Shown: positions 26,301-33,462 of the stretch, one piece after another
Numbering within the stretch: the stretch's first letter is position 1
Layout of the letters: each line of letters starts with the position of its first letter
Virus record (IMG/VR): IMGVR_UViG_3300017951_000038
Location: 1 to 39,249 of that record
DNA length: 39,249 bases
Source of the DNA: a virus
Strand: one strand, 5' to 3'
The notes under the pieces: model-generated
Told to the model about the DNA's origin: nothing
Database searches by the model: none
What the model saw: only the letters and a program-made list of their open reading frames with translations
Program-made: the position numbers and the translations under genes

Positions 26301-26929
26301 ACTTTCTTTTCTTCAATCTCGTTCCAAGTTGTGGTTTGTGATTTTACTATTTGTTCGGCGGTTTCTTGTGTAACCCATTTTGGCATATTTCTGCCGGCTT
26401 TGTCCTTTAATACTATTCTGTATCTAAGGTGGCTAAAGTCATTTATATCCTTTATTAAACCTTGTCTGGCGTCTTTTTCCCACTTCGGGACCTCTAGTCC
26501 AAGATAGGCCGCTCGGCGTTCGCTTAACTTGGTTCTTATGCTTCCCTGTTTTCTCTCACGCCGGATGCGTTCTAATAGCTCTTTTTTAGCTTCTGTGATT
26601 GCGTCAGCGTGGTGTCTCTTTATCCACTCACTAAACTTTTTCTTATCACTAAATGTAAAGACTTCGCCCGTTTCGTCATGCTTTACCGTGACGCCGTTTT
26701 TTGTGCTTGTTACATGAACATGGCCCCGCTGTCCGTTCTTCCCTGTGTACTCATAAGACGAACCTACCATTATGTCTTCTATGGCACCCATTCCCCGCCC
26801 GTGTAAGTGCTTTTTACGGTAGTAGTATTTATACCGCTTACGCCCGTTTTTGTCCGTGTATGGTACACGGCGGTCGTATAAATGGTGTGCTGCTTTCCAT
26901 AGGTCAAAGACAATTTGAAAATACTTCAT
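23327..26929 (-). CDS. Polyvalent-type SNF2 helicase with N-terminal module (1200 aa)
   Basis: The frame is open from 27079, but the start at ATG 26929 is chosen. It has GGAG 8 bases upstream, follows the portal stop by one base, and its first residues (KYFQIVFDLWKAAHHLYD) begin the shared module. A longer start would add only a (KRT)n artefact of the portal repeat. The module covers about 12-110 (YKYYYRKKHLHGRG, GHVHVTSTKNGVTVKHDETG). The SNF2 motor follows: WAMEMGLGKT near 521, FIADEVHKYK near 631, GMTGTPKPNK, FCEYVGGLREA, GQTKALETGANLQK, QSTARVYRQGQ near 990. A charged tail ends it. P1 DarB-like head helicases protect incoming DNA; a similar injected role is inferred. Confidence 0.85.
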   Translation of the reverse strand: MKYFQIVFDLWKAAHHLYDRRVPYTDKNGRKRYKYYYRKKHLHGRGMGAIEDIMVGSSYEYTGKNGQRGHVHVTSTKNGVTVKHDETGEVFTFSDKKKFSEWIKRHHADAITEAKKELLERIRRERKQGSIRTKLSERRAAYLGLEVPKWEKDARQGLIKDINDFSHLRYRIVLKDKAGRNMPKWVTQETAEQIVKSQTTTWNEIEEKKVRYKKDNQWLEPKEETYREHEVHLKSFNYSFEIPHGAIHPRDFDNHREIKVWVRAKGADKWRTLYDAESPDLLLNSRFSSYDHRYNAHGLKKAHHHFLMVEGKKDITSVGTPNWKTLIYHAEEHGLELVFADSETRIFDSRGTKEGVSLSAGLPPNFLALDLSKFDFEIEKKATWANYMLNENPDLRDLGFFDALGKNESNRNFIFGLIARASKGDRLGEGARQKLAKPISRLANWWAGLNDDEREKFYYNYLNLEEQFTGTLRHPLHENAQLEIPSGMEKMKEKGWSFHEYQKKAINFALAKPRVVWAMEMGLGKTLSALGLYKHLKSKKETKRMIVTAPLSAHGSWIEHLSGLSDVKYEVLSGASKKKRLAAYEKFKNGEIDVLVINPETIRKPKPNAKSKAGDFAHITQLVDQDTLFIADEVHKYKADSSQGLAFGELSAQAGRVVGMTGTPKPNKPIDFYNIMARVNPNWDISQEDFEDRYCLSVSEDVPTQYGTKTIKTPVTFNPARLNEFHHLNAEMLFVRSTNDPDAKLDLPNRIDIAPALNLDKTQTELITVLGPLCEAKAMARRYIGHPEPERLPPQFRQAFLRTDSLNADMVKCINEPSYFKEIIKKDNERAQEILAWSMAVSGMDSLAIRLDQIAVDPAACSAETKALFEIYNPEYETPKMGVIADAAVEHLETNPETGAVLFCEYVGGLREAKEALVKRGIPAEQIELYYGAVSSKKRREIEQRLNEGEIKVILGQTKALETGANLQKRANFVAHLNTPWAPDTLTQSTARVYRQGQRRKTTILRPTGSEIERVKDRVVTSKISQAAQAAGRVMVADEGAIRTTADERRQLSDLNSIASLLGIKELENLNLDAQGDEIEQREQVQQPQQEQASDMLTAESSLEEIAPAFKTKAQKKKLDKGQEWFTNSFDREFFKNPKTSENLEAFYSRMKIVAERKGDLIIEDHTNKIIDAEQSLTNASFWAGVYATAHKGLLKLKGN
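23952..23995. repeat. 44-bp block shared by the two SNF2 genes (copy 2)
   Basis: Partner of 13928-13971, one mismatch. Both are in the minus-strand reading frame of helicase motif VI. Confidence 0.85.
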
Positions 26930-26930
26930 C

Positions 26931-28409
26931 TTAAAACTCCACTGTAAAGTCCTCTTGGTCCTCTTGGTCCTCTTGGTCCTCTTGGTCCTCTTGGTCCTCT
27001 TGGTCCTCTTGGTCCTCTTGGTCCTCTGCTTCGCCCTGTTGCTCTGCCATTTGCGCTGCATTAATAAATGATGAATCAAGGATATAGTCAGCTATTGGGT
27101 TTTCTAGCGGTTCAAGGTCAAAGGCGGCTCGGGCTTCGTTTACTGTCATGTAAGATTTTACTTTTTTAGATACAGCGTCAATTCTTGCGCTTTCTGTCTC
27201 TGTATCTAGTCCTACAAAGCTAAACTCCAAATGTGGCGCTATTGGGTAAATTAGCCAACGATTAATCCATGTTTCAAGCGCTCTTAAAAGCGGCCTTAGC
27301 CCTCGCTCTTTTGAGTATTGGATTCGTTGTGCTGGGCCTTGGGTCTGTAAGCTGCTACTTTGTCCCTCGGCGCCAAATACGTACCCTAATTCGCTAGGGT
27401 CCATTTGATATAAAGCACAAACCTCTTTGATTAGAAAATTAAGCCATTGAGAATACTCCATATCACTATTTGAATTAGAGAGATTAACAGAGCTCACATC
27501 TTCTTTGGCTTCGGGGTCAAGTTGGATGATCGGCGTTTTCTTTGCGCCGCTGGGCCCTTGTAGCATTGAATAAAACTCTCGTCTAAATGCTCTAAATAGT
27601 GCGGGGCTCATTTTGCTTTTTACTGCTAAAATACCGCTTAAATGTAGGCCGTGTGTAAAATTGGCGCTGTTGTATGCCTTAGCTCTGATCATGTCAATAA
27701 TAGTCGGGGCCGCTTCTTCCATTTCGGGGTAGCCATAACCATTGGCGGCTATCTCTGACCGTGGGCGCCTAACACCAAAGGCCATTTCATCTTCGTCAAA
27801 CTCCGCCACTACTCTACTCTTGATCACTTGCACAAAGGCGGTTTTTTTATGGTCCCGCTGCCCTCGCTTTATCTCTGCATCACTCGGGGCTGCTCGGCGA
27901 ATTGTGCTGGCGTCCACCGGTTTAAATGCGGCGGGGCGCCCCCCTCGGTTGATCACTTCAAAACAGCATTGATCAAAGACTAGGCTGTCTCTAGTAATTG
28001 ACCTTAAAAAGTTTTCAAATGTGTTAAAGCCGGTAATGTCTTGCTCTCCACATTGTAAAAGCCACTCTTGCAAAGCTGCAATTTGAGCCCGTACCTTGTC
28101 GCTAATTTCGGCGCTTTGGTTCCGCTGCCTGATCACAAAGCCGGCGCTGTAGCGGTCCGGTTGTGGTCTTGCAAACTCGGCTACTTGGTTCACTCTTGTT
28201 TGTATGATTGCACTCACAAGCGGCATCTTCGCTAGGCTTCTCAAGCTTTCATAGCTTAAGCCGCCGGTGGTCCCTTGGTGAGTATCGTCTAATAGCCCGC
28301 TGATGTGCGTTGCTGAAAACTCCGTGTCGTACGGGTTGAGCTCATAGGCCCGTGACTTGGCCCCTTTTACAAGTCCAAAGTCCTCAAATGTTTTTTTAAT
28401 GTCACTCAT
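26931..28409 (-). CDS. Portal protein
   Basis: A 492-aa protein of the phage portal family: the dodecameric DNA gate at one vertex. Recognisable parts are the N-terminal EFSATHISG and LVSAIIQTRVNQVAEFAR, the wing/stem region (GLHLSGILAVKSKMSPALFRAFRREFYSM), the IKEVCALYQMDPSELGYVFG motif and SKERGLRPLLRALETWINRWLI. ATG 28409 overlaps the endolysin stop (TAATG) with GGAG upstream. The C-terminus is unusual: eight perfect EDQ repeats, from a 9-bp tandem repeat, then FTVEF. The MuF gene that normally follows is 16.8 kb away. Confidence 0.9.
   Translation of the reverse strand: MSDIKKTFEDFGLVKGAKSRAYELNPYDTEFSATHISGLLDDTHQGTTGGLSYESLRSLAKMPLVSAIIQTRVNQVAEFARPQPDRYSAGFVIRQRNQSAEISDKVRAQIAALQEWLLQCGEQDITGFNTFENFLRSITRDSLVFDQCCFEVINRGGRPAAFKPVDASTIRRAAPSDAEIKRGQRDHKKTAFVQVIKSRVVAEFDEDEMAFGVRRPRSEIAANGYGYPEMEEAAPTIIDMIRAKAYNSANFTHGLHLSGILAVKSKMSPALFRAFRREFYSMLQGPSGAKKTPIIQLDPEAKEDVSSVNLSNSNSDMEYSQWLNFLIKEVCALYQMDPSELGYVFGAEGQSSSLQTQGPAQRIQYSKERGLRPLLRALETWINRWLIYPIAPHLEFSFVGLDTETESARIDAVSKKVKSYMTVNEARAAFDLEPLENPIADYILDSSFINAAQMAEQQGEAEDQEDQEDQEDQEDQEDQEDQEDQEDFTVEF
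26950..27021 (-). repeat. Eight perfect 9-bp tandem repeats in the portal gene
   Basis: TCCTCTTGG on the plus strand, eight exact copies in a row, coding EDQ repeats at the portal C-terminus. Perfect identity at wobble positions means recent expansion. It is a variable-number candidate, and length changes would stay in frame. Confidence 0.95.
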
Positions 28410-29026
28410 TATTTATCACTCTCCAACGGTCGATAAATCGCATGAATCTCGTCCACTGATCTAAAGCGCCTAATAACGCCCTCTTGGCGCTGGGTTGATT
28501 CGGGGGTTTCGCCCCATGCGTTACCCTCCACTGTCCAAGCCCCGCTTAGGTCCGGCTCAATGCGCTCTATTAATGTAATATGTTCTCCCCAAGCTTTCTT
28601 TTTACCAACAATTAAAAGATCACCTGTGCGGGCTTTCTCTAGTCCGCTGATTTCTCGCTTGGTTCCCTTGGCCCACTGTTGGAGTCTATAAGTGCTTGGA
28701 AATGATGTCTTTCTTGTTGCGCCGCTTACACTTTCTCGCCAAGCATACGCTACAAAACATCCGCACCATGCAAACTTTCTATTTTGATATTCTTTAACCC
28801 AAGTCCAAAGCGCCCCTTGCCTGATGTATTTCACTAAAATAGGCCCCGTGTTGACTTTGACCTTAGGCTCTAAAATGTTTTGTCGCCATTCTTCAAGCGC
28901 AATTTCTACCGCTCTTTCGCCATGTTCCGGCGCTTGGTAGTCTGTTGGTAGTGCTGTTTGTGTAGGAGTATCTAATTCATCTAGTAAATTAGATCTAAGC
29001 TCTCGGCGGTCGTCGTGGTTCATCAT
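28409..29026 (-). CDS. Endolysin-type CHAP/NlpC-like amidase or peptidase
   Basis: About 205 aa from ATG 29026, chosen over an upstream GTG (29035) because AAAAGG sits at the right distance. The catalytic domain shows the Cys in FAWCGCFVAYAW (about residue 88), the GDLLIV strand, the His in WGEHITLIERI (about 148) and the Asn in VEGNAWG (about 168): the Cys-His-Asn order of CHAP/TIGR02594-type cell-wall hydrolases. It would cut peptidoglycan. There is no signal peptide, so a holin is needed for release. It lies next to the membrane-protein genes, forming a lysis block. Confidence 0.78.
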   Translation of the reverse strand: MMNHDDRRELRSNLLDELDTPTQTALPTDYQAPEHGERAVEIALEEWRQNILEPKVKVNTGPILVKYIRQGALWTWVKEYQNRKFAWCGCFVAYAWRESVSGATRKTSFPSTYRLQQWAKGTKREISGLEKARTGDLLIVGKKKAWGEHITLIERIEPDLSGAWTVEGNAWGETPESTQRQEGVIRRFRSVDEIHAIYRPLESDK

Positions 29027-29070
29027 AAAGCGCACCTTTTTAAAGGGTTAGTTTGCGCTTAGTTTACACG

Positions 29071-29517
29071 TTATTTAAGCATTTTGCTAGTAGCCCACGC
29101 CCCCGCACATAGACTAAATGTAAGGGCCCCGCCTATTAGCGCTGGCTTTACTGTCGGGCAATCTAATTCACTTTTACAAGTGCTTTGGAGTATTTTAAAT
29201 TGAAGCTCAAAGTCTATGATCAATGCGTCAAGATCTTGCTCTACTTGTTCCCTAAGCTTCTTTTCTCGCTGTGCTATCTGTTCCCAATGGTCCCGCTGGG
29301 CCATTAACTGTGCTATGTATTCCTCATTTTTTAAATACTCTGATCGAGTAAAGGCCACGGCGGGCGTATCTAATTTACAGCCCGCCGGCAAGCGTACAAG
29401 GCTTTCTTCTTGGAAGCTCTGCGGGCAAGGCACTTCTCGCCTTGTGCCGTTGCTGTCTATCCATAGCCCCGTTGCTGGCGTTAAAAACAAGATGCTTAAA
29501 ATTGTCGATCTAACCAT
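29071..29517 (-). CDS. Spanin-like protein: signal peptide, coiled coil, C-terminal TM
   Basis: A 148-aa protein with a hydrophobic signal-like N-terminus (STILSILFLTPATG), a Cys-containing region, a long coiled coil (about 60-115: YIAQLMAQRDHWEQIAQREKK) and a C-terminal membrane segment (ALIGGALTFSLCAGAWA). This layout recurs in phage lysis regions and is compatible with an Rz-like/unimolecular spanin that bridges inner and outer membrane. No lipobox is obvious, so outer-membrane anchoring is not proven. It overlaps the end of the preceding gene, with GAGG before ATG 29517. Confidence 0.5.
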   Translation of the reverse strand: MVRSTILSILFLTPATGLWIDSNGTRREVPCPQSFQEESLVRLPAGCKLDTPAVAFTRSEYLKNEEYIAQLMAQRDHWEQIAQREKKLREQVEQDLDALIIDFELQFKILQSTCKSELDCPTVKPALIGGALTFSLCAGAWATSKMLK

Positions 29518-29774
29518 TTTTCTTTTTCCTCTCGCTTCTTTTCTCTTGCTTCTTTTATCTCGTCGCTAAGGTTTTTTAGATCATTAATGTGGACCCGCTC
29601 TTGATCTTTTCTACGCTGTGCATTTTTCTTTTTCTGTCGTTTAATCTTCTCTTGGCCCAAAGCAATCACCACGGCGGCGGCGCTGGTCGCTTCCGTTCCC
29701 ATAAAATAATAAATAGCGAGAAGCACAAGCGCCCCGCCCCCTATCATTAGTTTAGTTTTCTGTGTCAGCTTCAT
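29496..29774 (-). CDS. Small membrane protein, holin or i-spanin candidate
   Basis: A 92-aa protein with an N-terminal membrane segment (LMIGGGALVLLAIYYFMG), a second short hydrophobic stretch (SAAAVVIALG) and a very charged, helical C-terminal half (KIKRQKKKNAQRRKDQERV). With two hydrophobic stretches it could be a small holin; with one TM and a coiled coil it could be an inner-membrane spanin. AAGGA precedes ATG 29774. It overlaps both its neighbours, so the lysis genes are coupled. Confidence 0.5.
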   Translation of the reverse strand: MKLTQKTKLMIGGGALVLLAIYYFMGTEATSAAAVVIALGQEKIKRQKKKNAQRRKDQERVHINDLKNLSDEIKEAREKKREEKEKWLDRQF

Positions 29775-30042
29775 CTGAATCGGGTCCTTGCGCTTTTAAA
29801 AGCGCTTGAGTTTTCGCAAGCTCTAAGATCAAGACTTTCAACACTTCCTCTACATTCACATAGCCGCCGCTTTCTTGTAGCTCTCCAAGCTCATTGGCGC
29901 CCGTGTACTCTCTACCGGCAAACAAAGACTTAAGCGCTGGGTCACTTACTAGGACTCGGCCCGCTCTGATAAAAGGTAGGTTTTTTTCTTTCGTGCGCCC
30001 GTGTCCGTCAAAGGGCTCTTTGATCACTTTAATTTTTTTCAT
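29752..30042 (-). CDS. Small unknown protein of the fibre-lysis junction
   Basis: A 96-aa protein with a basic N-terminus (KKIKVIKEPFDGHGR) and an acidic C-terminus (GPDSDEADTEN). No motif is recognised. Its ATG at 30042 has only a weak ribosome binding site (GAGAC), and it overlaps the next gene by 23 bases. Phages often have such a small protein between tail-fibre and lysis genes. No function is proposed. Confidence 0.65.
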   Translation of the reverse strand: MKKIKVIKEPFDGHGRTKEKNLPFIRAGRVLVSDPALKSLFAGREYTGANELGELQESGGYVNVEEVLKVLILELAKTQALLKAQGPDSDEADTEN

Positions 30043-30053
30043 GTTTTAGTCTC

Positions 30054-31580
30054 TTAATTTAATGCTGTAATTCGATAGTTTAGGAAAGTTTTTTGTGTAC
30101 CCGAGTTATAAGTATACCAACTAAAAATGCGATAAACTTTACTTGCAGCTAACTGATAAGAAAAGCTGCCTGTGTATGGACTTACTTCTCCGGTTTCATC
30201 ATAGACACTAGTGTAATAGTCATTATTAACATTAACGTTCGACCATGATAAAGTTAATATATAGCCTGACATATTTACAATCTCTGTCACCTTATTTTGT
30301 AGGTCGTTTAAAGTAGCCGTACCCGCATTAGCAATAGGCATTACTAAAGTTTCATCAGCGGTCATGGTAGTACCCGCTAAATAATTATAATTCGGATTAT
30401 ATGTGGATGTCGTCCCTTTGACATAATTTACATAATTAATTTTATCAGCAAGCTGTACCTCTGATATAGTTTCAAAAGTCAGTGTTCCATTTCCGTCTGT
30501 CTGCAACACTTTACCCTCTGTAGAGTCCAACATGGGAAACGTATAGGGTAAAGTTTTCATTGCGCTTTCTGTAGTGTTGTAAGCTAGTACTTCGCCGGTT
30601 TGTGTAAGTGCGCTATCGTCAAGTTCTAATTGTGGCGTGATAACGTATGACCATGTAGAGCTAGAAATGGCTATAAGCTCAATTAAAGCTTTTGAGTTAA
30701 TGTTTTTATATGAACCATAAACACCCGCTACCCCGTCATTAGGATTTATATTTGTACCCGATATAGTTTCATATAACTGAATAACGCCGTCGCCTGTATT
30801 TAAAAACTTAATTCTATCTCCTACCGCAAAGTTTCCGCTATAGGGTACATAGATTTGAATCGTGTTGCCGGCTGTTGTTTGAACATAGTAGAAATAATTT
30901 GGACTAGCTGAAAAGTTAGTCGATTTTGTTTCAAATGTCATTTCACCCGTGCTAGCATCTTGAAAGGTCACATTTGTCCCGTCGCTGGCAAGGACTTGTC
31001 CGCTTGTACCTATGGCCGTTGGTAGTTGATAAGCGCTCTGTGTGCTCTGATTGCTAGCATTGCCTACAAAAAACTTTCCCTCATCTAAATTGGGCGTTGC
31101 GTTAGATCTACCGGCGCCGCCTACTTTGATAATGCCATTGGCATCTGATTTTACCACCATTCCAAGGTTTTGAATCCTTGAACCGCTGCCCGTGGGCGCC
31201 GTGGTCGTGTACTCGCCCGCTGTGGTGCTTACATACAAAGTATCGCCTACATCTAGTGTGCTCGTATCAATGCCCTTTAGATTGCCAAAGGTAATCACAT
31301 CCACTTCGTCGCCGTTGCCGATTGAGCTCTGCGCTGTTAATCCAAATGCTGGCATAGATGAGCTATCCGCATCCGCTAAAATAATCTTGCTCAAATTGCC
31401 TGATAGGTTTTCTACTAAAGCGACAACTTTTCCTTTTTCAATCGCTGAACCGGTGTCGTTAATCGCTGTAAATCTTACTGCCCCGTTTAAATCGCCTACG
31501 GTTCTATCTGAATAGACAATATCGAACGGGGTTGATTCTGTTCGTAAAATGTCACTTAGCTGCTTTCCGTTAATCTTCAT
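30054..31580 (-). CDS. Tail-fibre-like protein (508 aa)
   Basis: A beta-rich, Gly/Thr/Ser/Asn-rich protein of fibre type. It begins with KINGKQLSDIL, like the KGKQLADSTV start of the neighbouring fibre protein. The N-terminal third contains the repeat-type segments FVGNASNQSTQSAYQLP and SGQVLASDGTNVTFQD, which are common in phage fibre and appendage proteins. The C-terminal part is Tyr-rich (YNPNYNYLAGTTM) and may hold the receptor-binding tip. AAAGGAG precedes ATG 31580. No chaperone or enzymatic domain is visible. Confidence 0.75.
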   Translation of the reverse strand: MKINGKQLSDILRTESTPFDIVYSDRTVGDLNGAVRFTAINDTGSAIEKGKVVALVENLSGNLSKIILADADSSSMPAFGLTAQSSIGNGDEVDVITFGNLKGIDTSTLDVGDTLYVSTTAGEYTTTAPTGSGSRIQNLGMVVKSDANGIIKVGGAGRSNATPNLDEGKFFVGNASNQSTQSAYQLPTAIGTSGQVLASDGTNVTFQDASTGEMTFETKSTNFSASPNYFYYVQTTAGNTIQIYVPYSGNFAVGDRIKFLNTGDGVIQLYETISGTNINPNDGVAGVYGSYKNINSKALIELIAISSSTWSYVITPQLELDDSALTQTGEVLAYNTTESAMKTLPYTFPMLDSTEGKVLQTDGNGTLTFETISEVQLADKINYVNYVKGTTSTYNPNYNYLAGTTMTADETLVMPIANAGTATLNDLQNKVTEIVNMSGYILTLSWSNVNVNNDYYTSVYDETGEVSPYTGSFSYQLAASKVYRIFSWYTYNSGTQKTFLNYRITALN

Positions 31581-31612
31581 TTAGCTTTCTCCTTTGCATT
31601 GAATTACAATGA

Positions 31613-31663
31613 CCTAGCGGCCCTTAAATGTCAACGCTCAAGAGAAATAGAGAGCCGCTAAGG
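31613..31663. other. Inverted repeat upstream of the 508-aa fibre gene
   Basis: CCTAGCGGC (31613-31621) and GCCGCTAAGG (31654-31663) can form a stem of nine pairs with one bulged base round a 32-base loop. No T tract follows on the minus strand, so it is not a clear terminator. It may be a 5' leader structure. A TTGACA in the loop has no well-spaced -10. Confidence 0.35.
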
Positions 31664-31669
31664 TTTTAC

Positions 31670-32848
31670 TTATGCGTTATAGAAAATCTCTACAATATCG
31701 CTAGTTTCGAGCTCATACGAGCCTTGACCGTTAATATCACCGTTCCAAAGCAATTCATCACCGCTGGCAATGTCAGCAATAGAACGGGCACCGCTGGCGC
31801 CGTCGTCAAAGTATGCGTCGCATCCGGTTGTTACACCGTCGCCAAGCTTAATTCCAACGCCATTAACGGTCACTCTTACATGAGAGTCGCTAGAGGGTGT
31901 GGCTGAAATTGTAATGCCGGTTGAATCACCGTCGCTAGCCGCTGTCGCTAGAGGACTTCCACTGTCAACTTGTGGCAAGGCTGCATTAACGCCGTTTGAA
32001 TCAAGAGAGATACCGGCGCCGGCTTTTACTTGCATAGTGTAGAGATAGGTTGAACCTTGCTCTAAGCCGGAAGAAGCATTTGCACTTGCACTTGCACCTA
32101 CTAAAATCTTAGTGAGGTTATGCATTTGTAGATTCGAGTTGACACCCGCTACACGGGCTAAAAACTCGGGGTTTTGTGTTGCGTTACCTGTGTAGCTTGC
32201 TAATTCAGTCCCACTAATATCAATGTTTAGAGTATCGCCGCTCTTAGTGAGTCCGCTTCCCGCTGTGATCTGACCCGCACCACTAAACTGAATAAATGTT
32301 AAATTATCAGTGTCTAGGGTCGGCGAGCTACCGTCATTATTTGCTTGTAGTACAAAGCTCTTATTTTGGTTATCTGTACCCGCTTCAACGAAAATGAAAG
32401 CGCCGGTTGTTAGGTCGCTTGAGCTATCAGCATCAGTCGCACGGGTTAGAGTAAAGGCGTTGCTACCGTCGCCAACTAGAGTTACTGTATAAATACCATT
32501 GTGACTCGCTGTGCTTTGATCTTTCACAAGAATACGCTGGCCCGCAATAGGGCTTTCGCCGTCAACTGAAATTGCGCCCGCTGCTGCACCGGTTAAAACT
32601 CCGCCGCTATAAGTAGCGCTTAGGTTTCCGGTAGTCGCTACAAAAACGCTTTCTTTGAAATCAAGACCGGCGGCGCTGCTAGTGCTCAATGAATCAACAT
32701 AAGATTTAGTTGCTACATCTGAACCGTTGCTTGGGCTGCTTGCTTGTAATACTGCACCTTGTGCAAAGTTATAAGTGCCACTGTCGAGTTTTAACTTGGC
32801 GGCTGTTACTGTTGAATCCGCAAGCTGTTTTCCCTTAATAAAAGCCAT
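31670..32848 (-). CDS. Tail-fibre-like protein (392 aa)
   Basis: This protein starts MAFIKGKQLADSTVTAAKLKL, and the following SSPSNGSDVATKSYVDSL...GLDFKESVFVAT is a conserved N-terminal fibre segment in many phages, likely the baseplate-attachment domain. A beta-rich shaft (GTDNQNKSFVLQANNDGS) and a compact C-terminal part follow, with a DGVTTGCDAYFDDG loop. AAGGAGAG precedes ATG 32848. With the 508-aa neighbour it probably makes the host-contact appendages. Confidence 0.78.
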   Translation of the reverse strand: MAFIKGKQLADSTVTAAKLKLDSGTYNFAQGAVLQASSPSNGSDVATKSYVDSLSTSSAAGLDFKESVFVATTGNLSATYSGGVLTGAAAGAISVDGESPIAGQRILVKDQSTASHNGIYTVTLVGDGSNAFTLTRATDADSSSDLTTGAFIFVEAGTDNQNKSFVLQANNDGSSPTLDTDNLTFIQFSGAGQITAGSGLTKSGDTLNIDISGTELASYTGNATQNPEFLARVAGVNSNLQMHNLTKILVGASASANASSGLEQGSTYLYTMQVKAGAGISLDSNGVNAALPQVDSGSPLATAASDGDSTGITISATPSSDSHVRVTVNGVGIKLGDGVTTGCDAYFDDGASGARSIADIASGDELLWNGDINGQGSYELETSDIVEIFYNA

Positions 32849-32859
32849 ATTGACTCTCC

Positions 32860-33132
32860 TTATCGTTTATAAAAGACTTCTAGGACTTCGCCCGCTTCAA
32901 GCGGGATTTGTGAGGTCCATGTTATTATATCATTATTCAATGTGTAGTCAGTGCCTTTTGTCATAGATACACCGTTTAATTTCACAATGACTAAAGGGTC
33001 GTTATCATCATCAAGGGTCGGGGCGTTGGCTAGTGTAAATTGTGCCTGTGCTGGATTGGTTACTGTAAAAAACTCAATCTGCCACTGTTCCCCGCCTATG
33101 CTTTCTTCCATTTCGCCGTACAAGGTGCTCAT
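32860..33132 (-). CDS. Small fibre-associated protein
   Basis: A 90-aa beta-rich protein (FFTVTNPAQAQFTLAN, VKLNGVSMTKGTDYTLNND, AGEVLEVFYKR). It ends in the same style as the larger fibre gene (SGDELL...DIVEIFYNA), so the two may share a fibre-end fold: a single beta-sandwich like the fibre C-terminal domain. GGGGG lies before ATG 33132. Function inferred from place and style only. Confidence 0.6.
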   Translation of the reverse strand: MSTLYGEMEESIGGEQWQIEFFTVTNPAQAQFTLANAPTLDDDNDPLVIVKLNGVSMTKGTDYTLNNDIITWTSQIPLEAGEVLEVFYKR

Positions 33133-33133
33133 A

Positions 33134-33460
33134 TTAAAGCCCCCTTGGCCAAGTGTTGATTGTGACCTTGGTCAATGTCCCTTGTGGGATATTCGAAAAC
33201 TCAACCTTTACAGCATCAAAAATAGGCGCTCTTGGGCCCGCTATCATTACAGCGTCTACTTCCGTTGCGCCTGTAACGTGCTCTATATAATTCGCCGCTT
33301 CCGGTGATCTATATGATACATCAAAGCTTCCGCCCGCTAAATTGTGACAAGTCACTTGGACGTTTCTATGACCGTCTGTAAATCGCTGTCCGTTAAAATT
33401 ACGGGGCTGAATTGTCAAGGCGGCGCCGCTGGTAACTTCAAATGTGTGTGTTTCAATCAT
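33134..33460 (-). CDS. Small structural-type protein downstream of TerL
   Basis: About 108 aa from ATG 33460, 3 bases after the terminase stop; a TTG at 33472 would add four residues. The protein is beta-rich with a regular strand pattern (HTFEVTSGAALTIQPRN, NVQVTCHNLAGGSFDVSYR, VKVEFSNIPQGTLTKVTIN). It looks like a small decoration or fibre-type beta protein. No specific family recognised. Its place at the start of the fibre block suggests an appendage or head-decoration role. Confidence 0.6.
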   Translation of the reverse strand: MIETHTFEVTSGAALTIQPRNFNGQRFTDGHRNVQVTCHNLAGGSFDVSYRSPEAANYIEHVTGATEVDAVMIAGPRAPIFDAVKVEFSNIPQGTLTKVTINTWPRGL

Positions 33461-33462
33461 AA

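Noticed and set aside
26930-27079. N-terminal extension with (KRT)n before the SNF2 helicase
   Set aside because: It is the portal EDQ repeat read in another frame; a good ribosome site and the shared module both point to ATG 26929.
31606-31634. TTGACA promoter before the 508-aa fibre gene
   Set aside because: The only -10-like word (TGTAAT) is 20 bases away, too far for a normal promoter.
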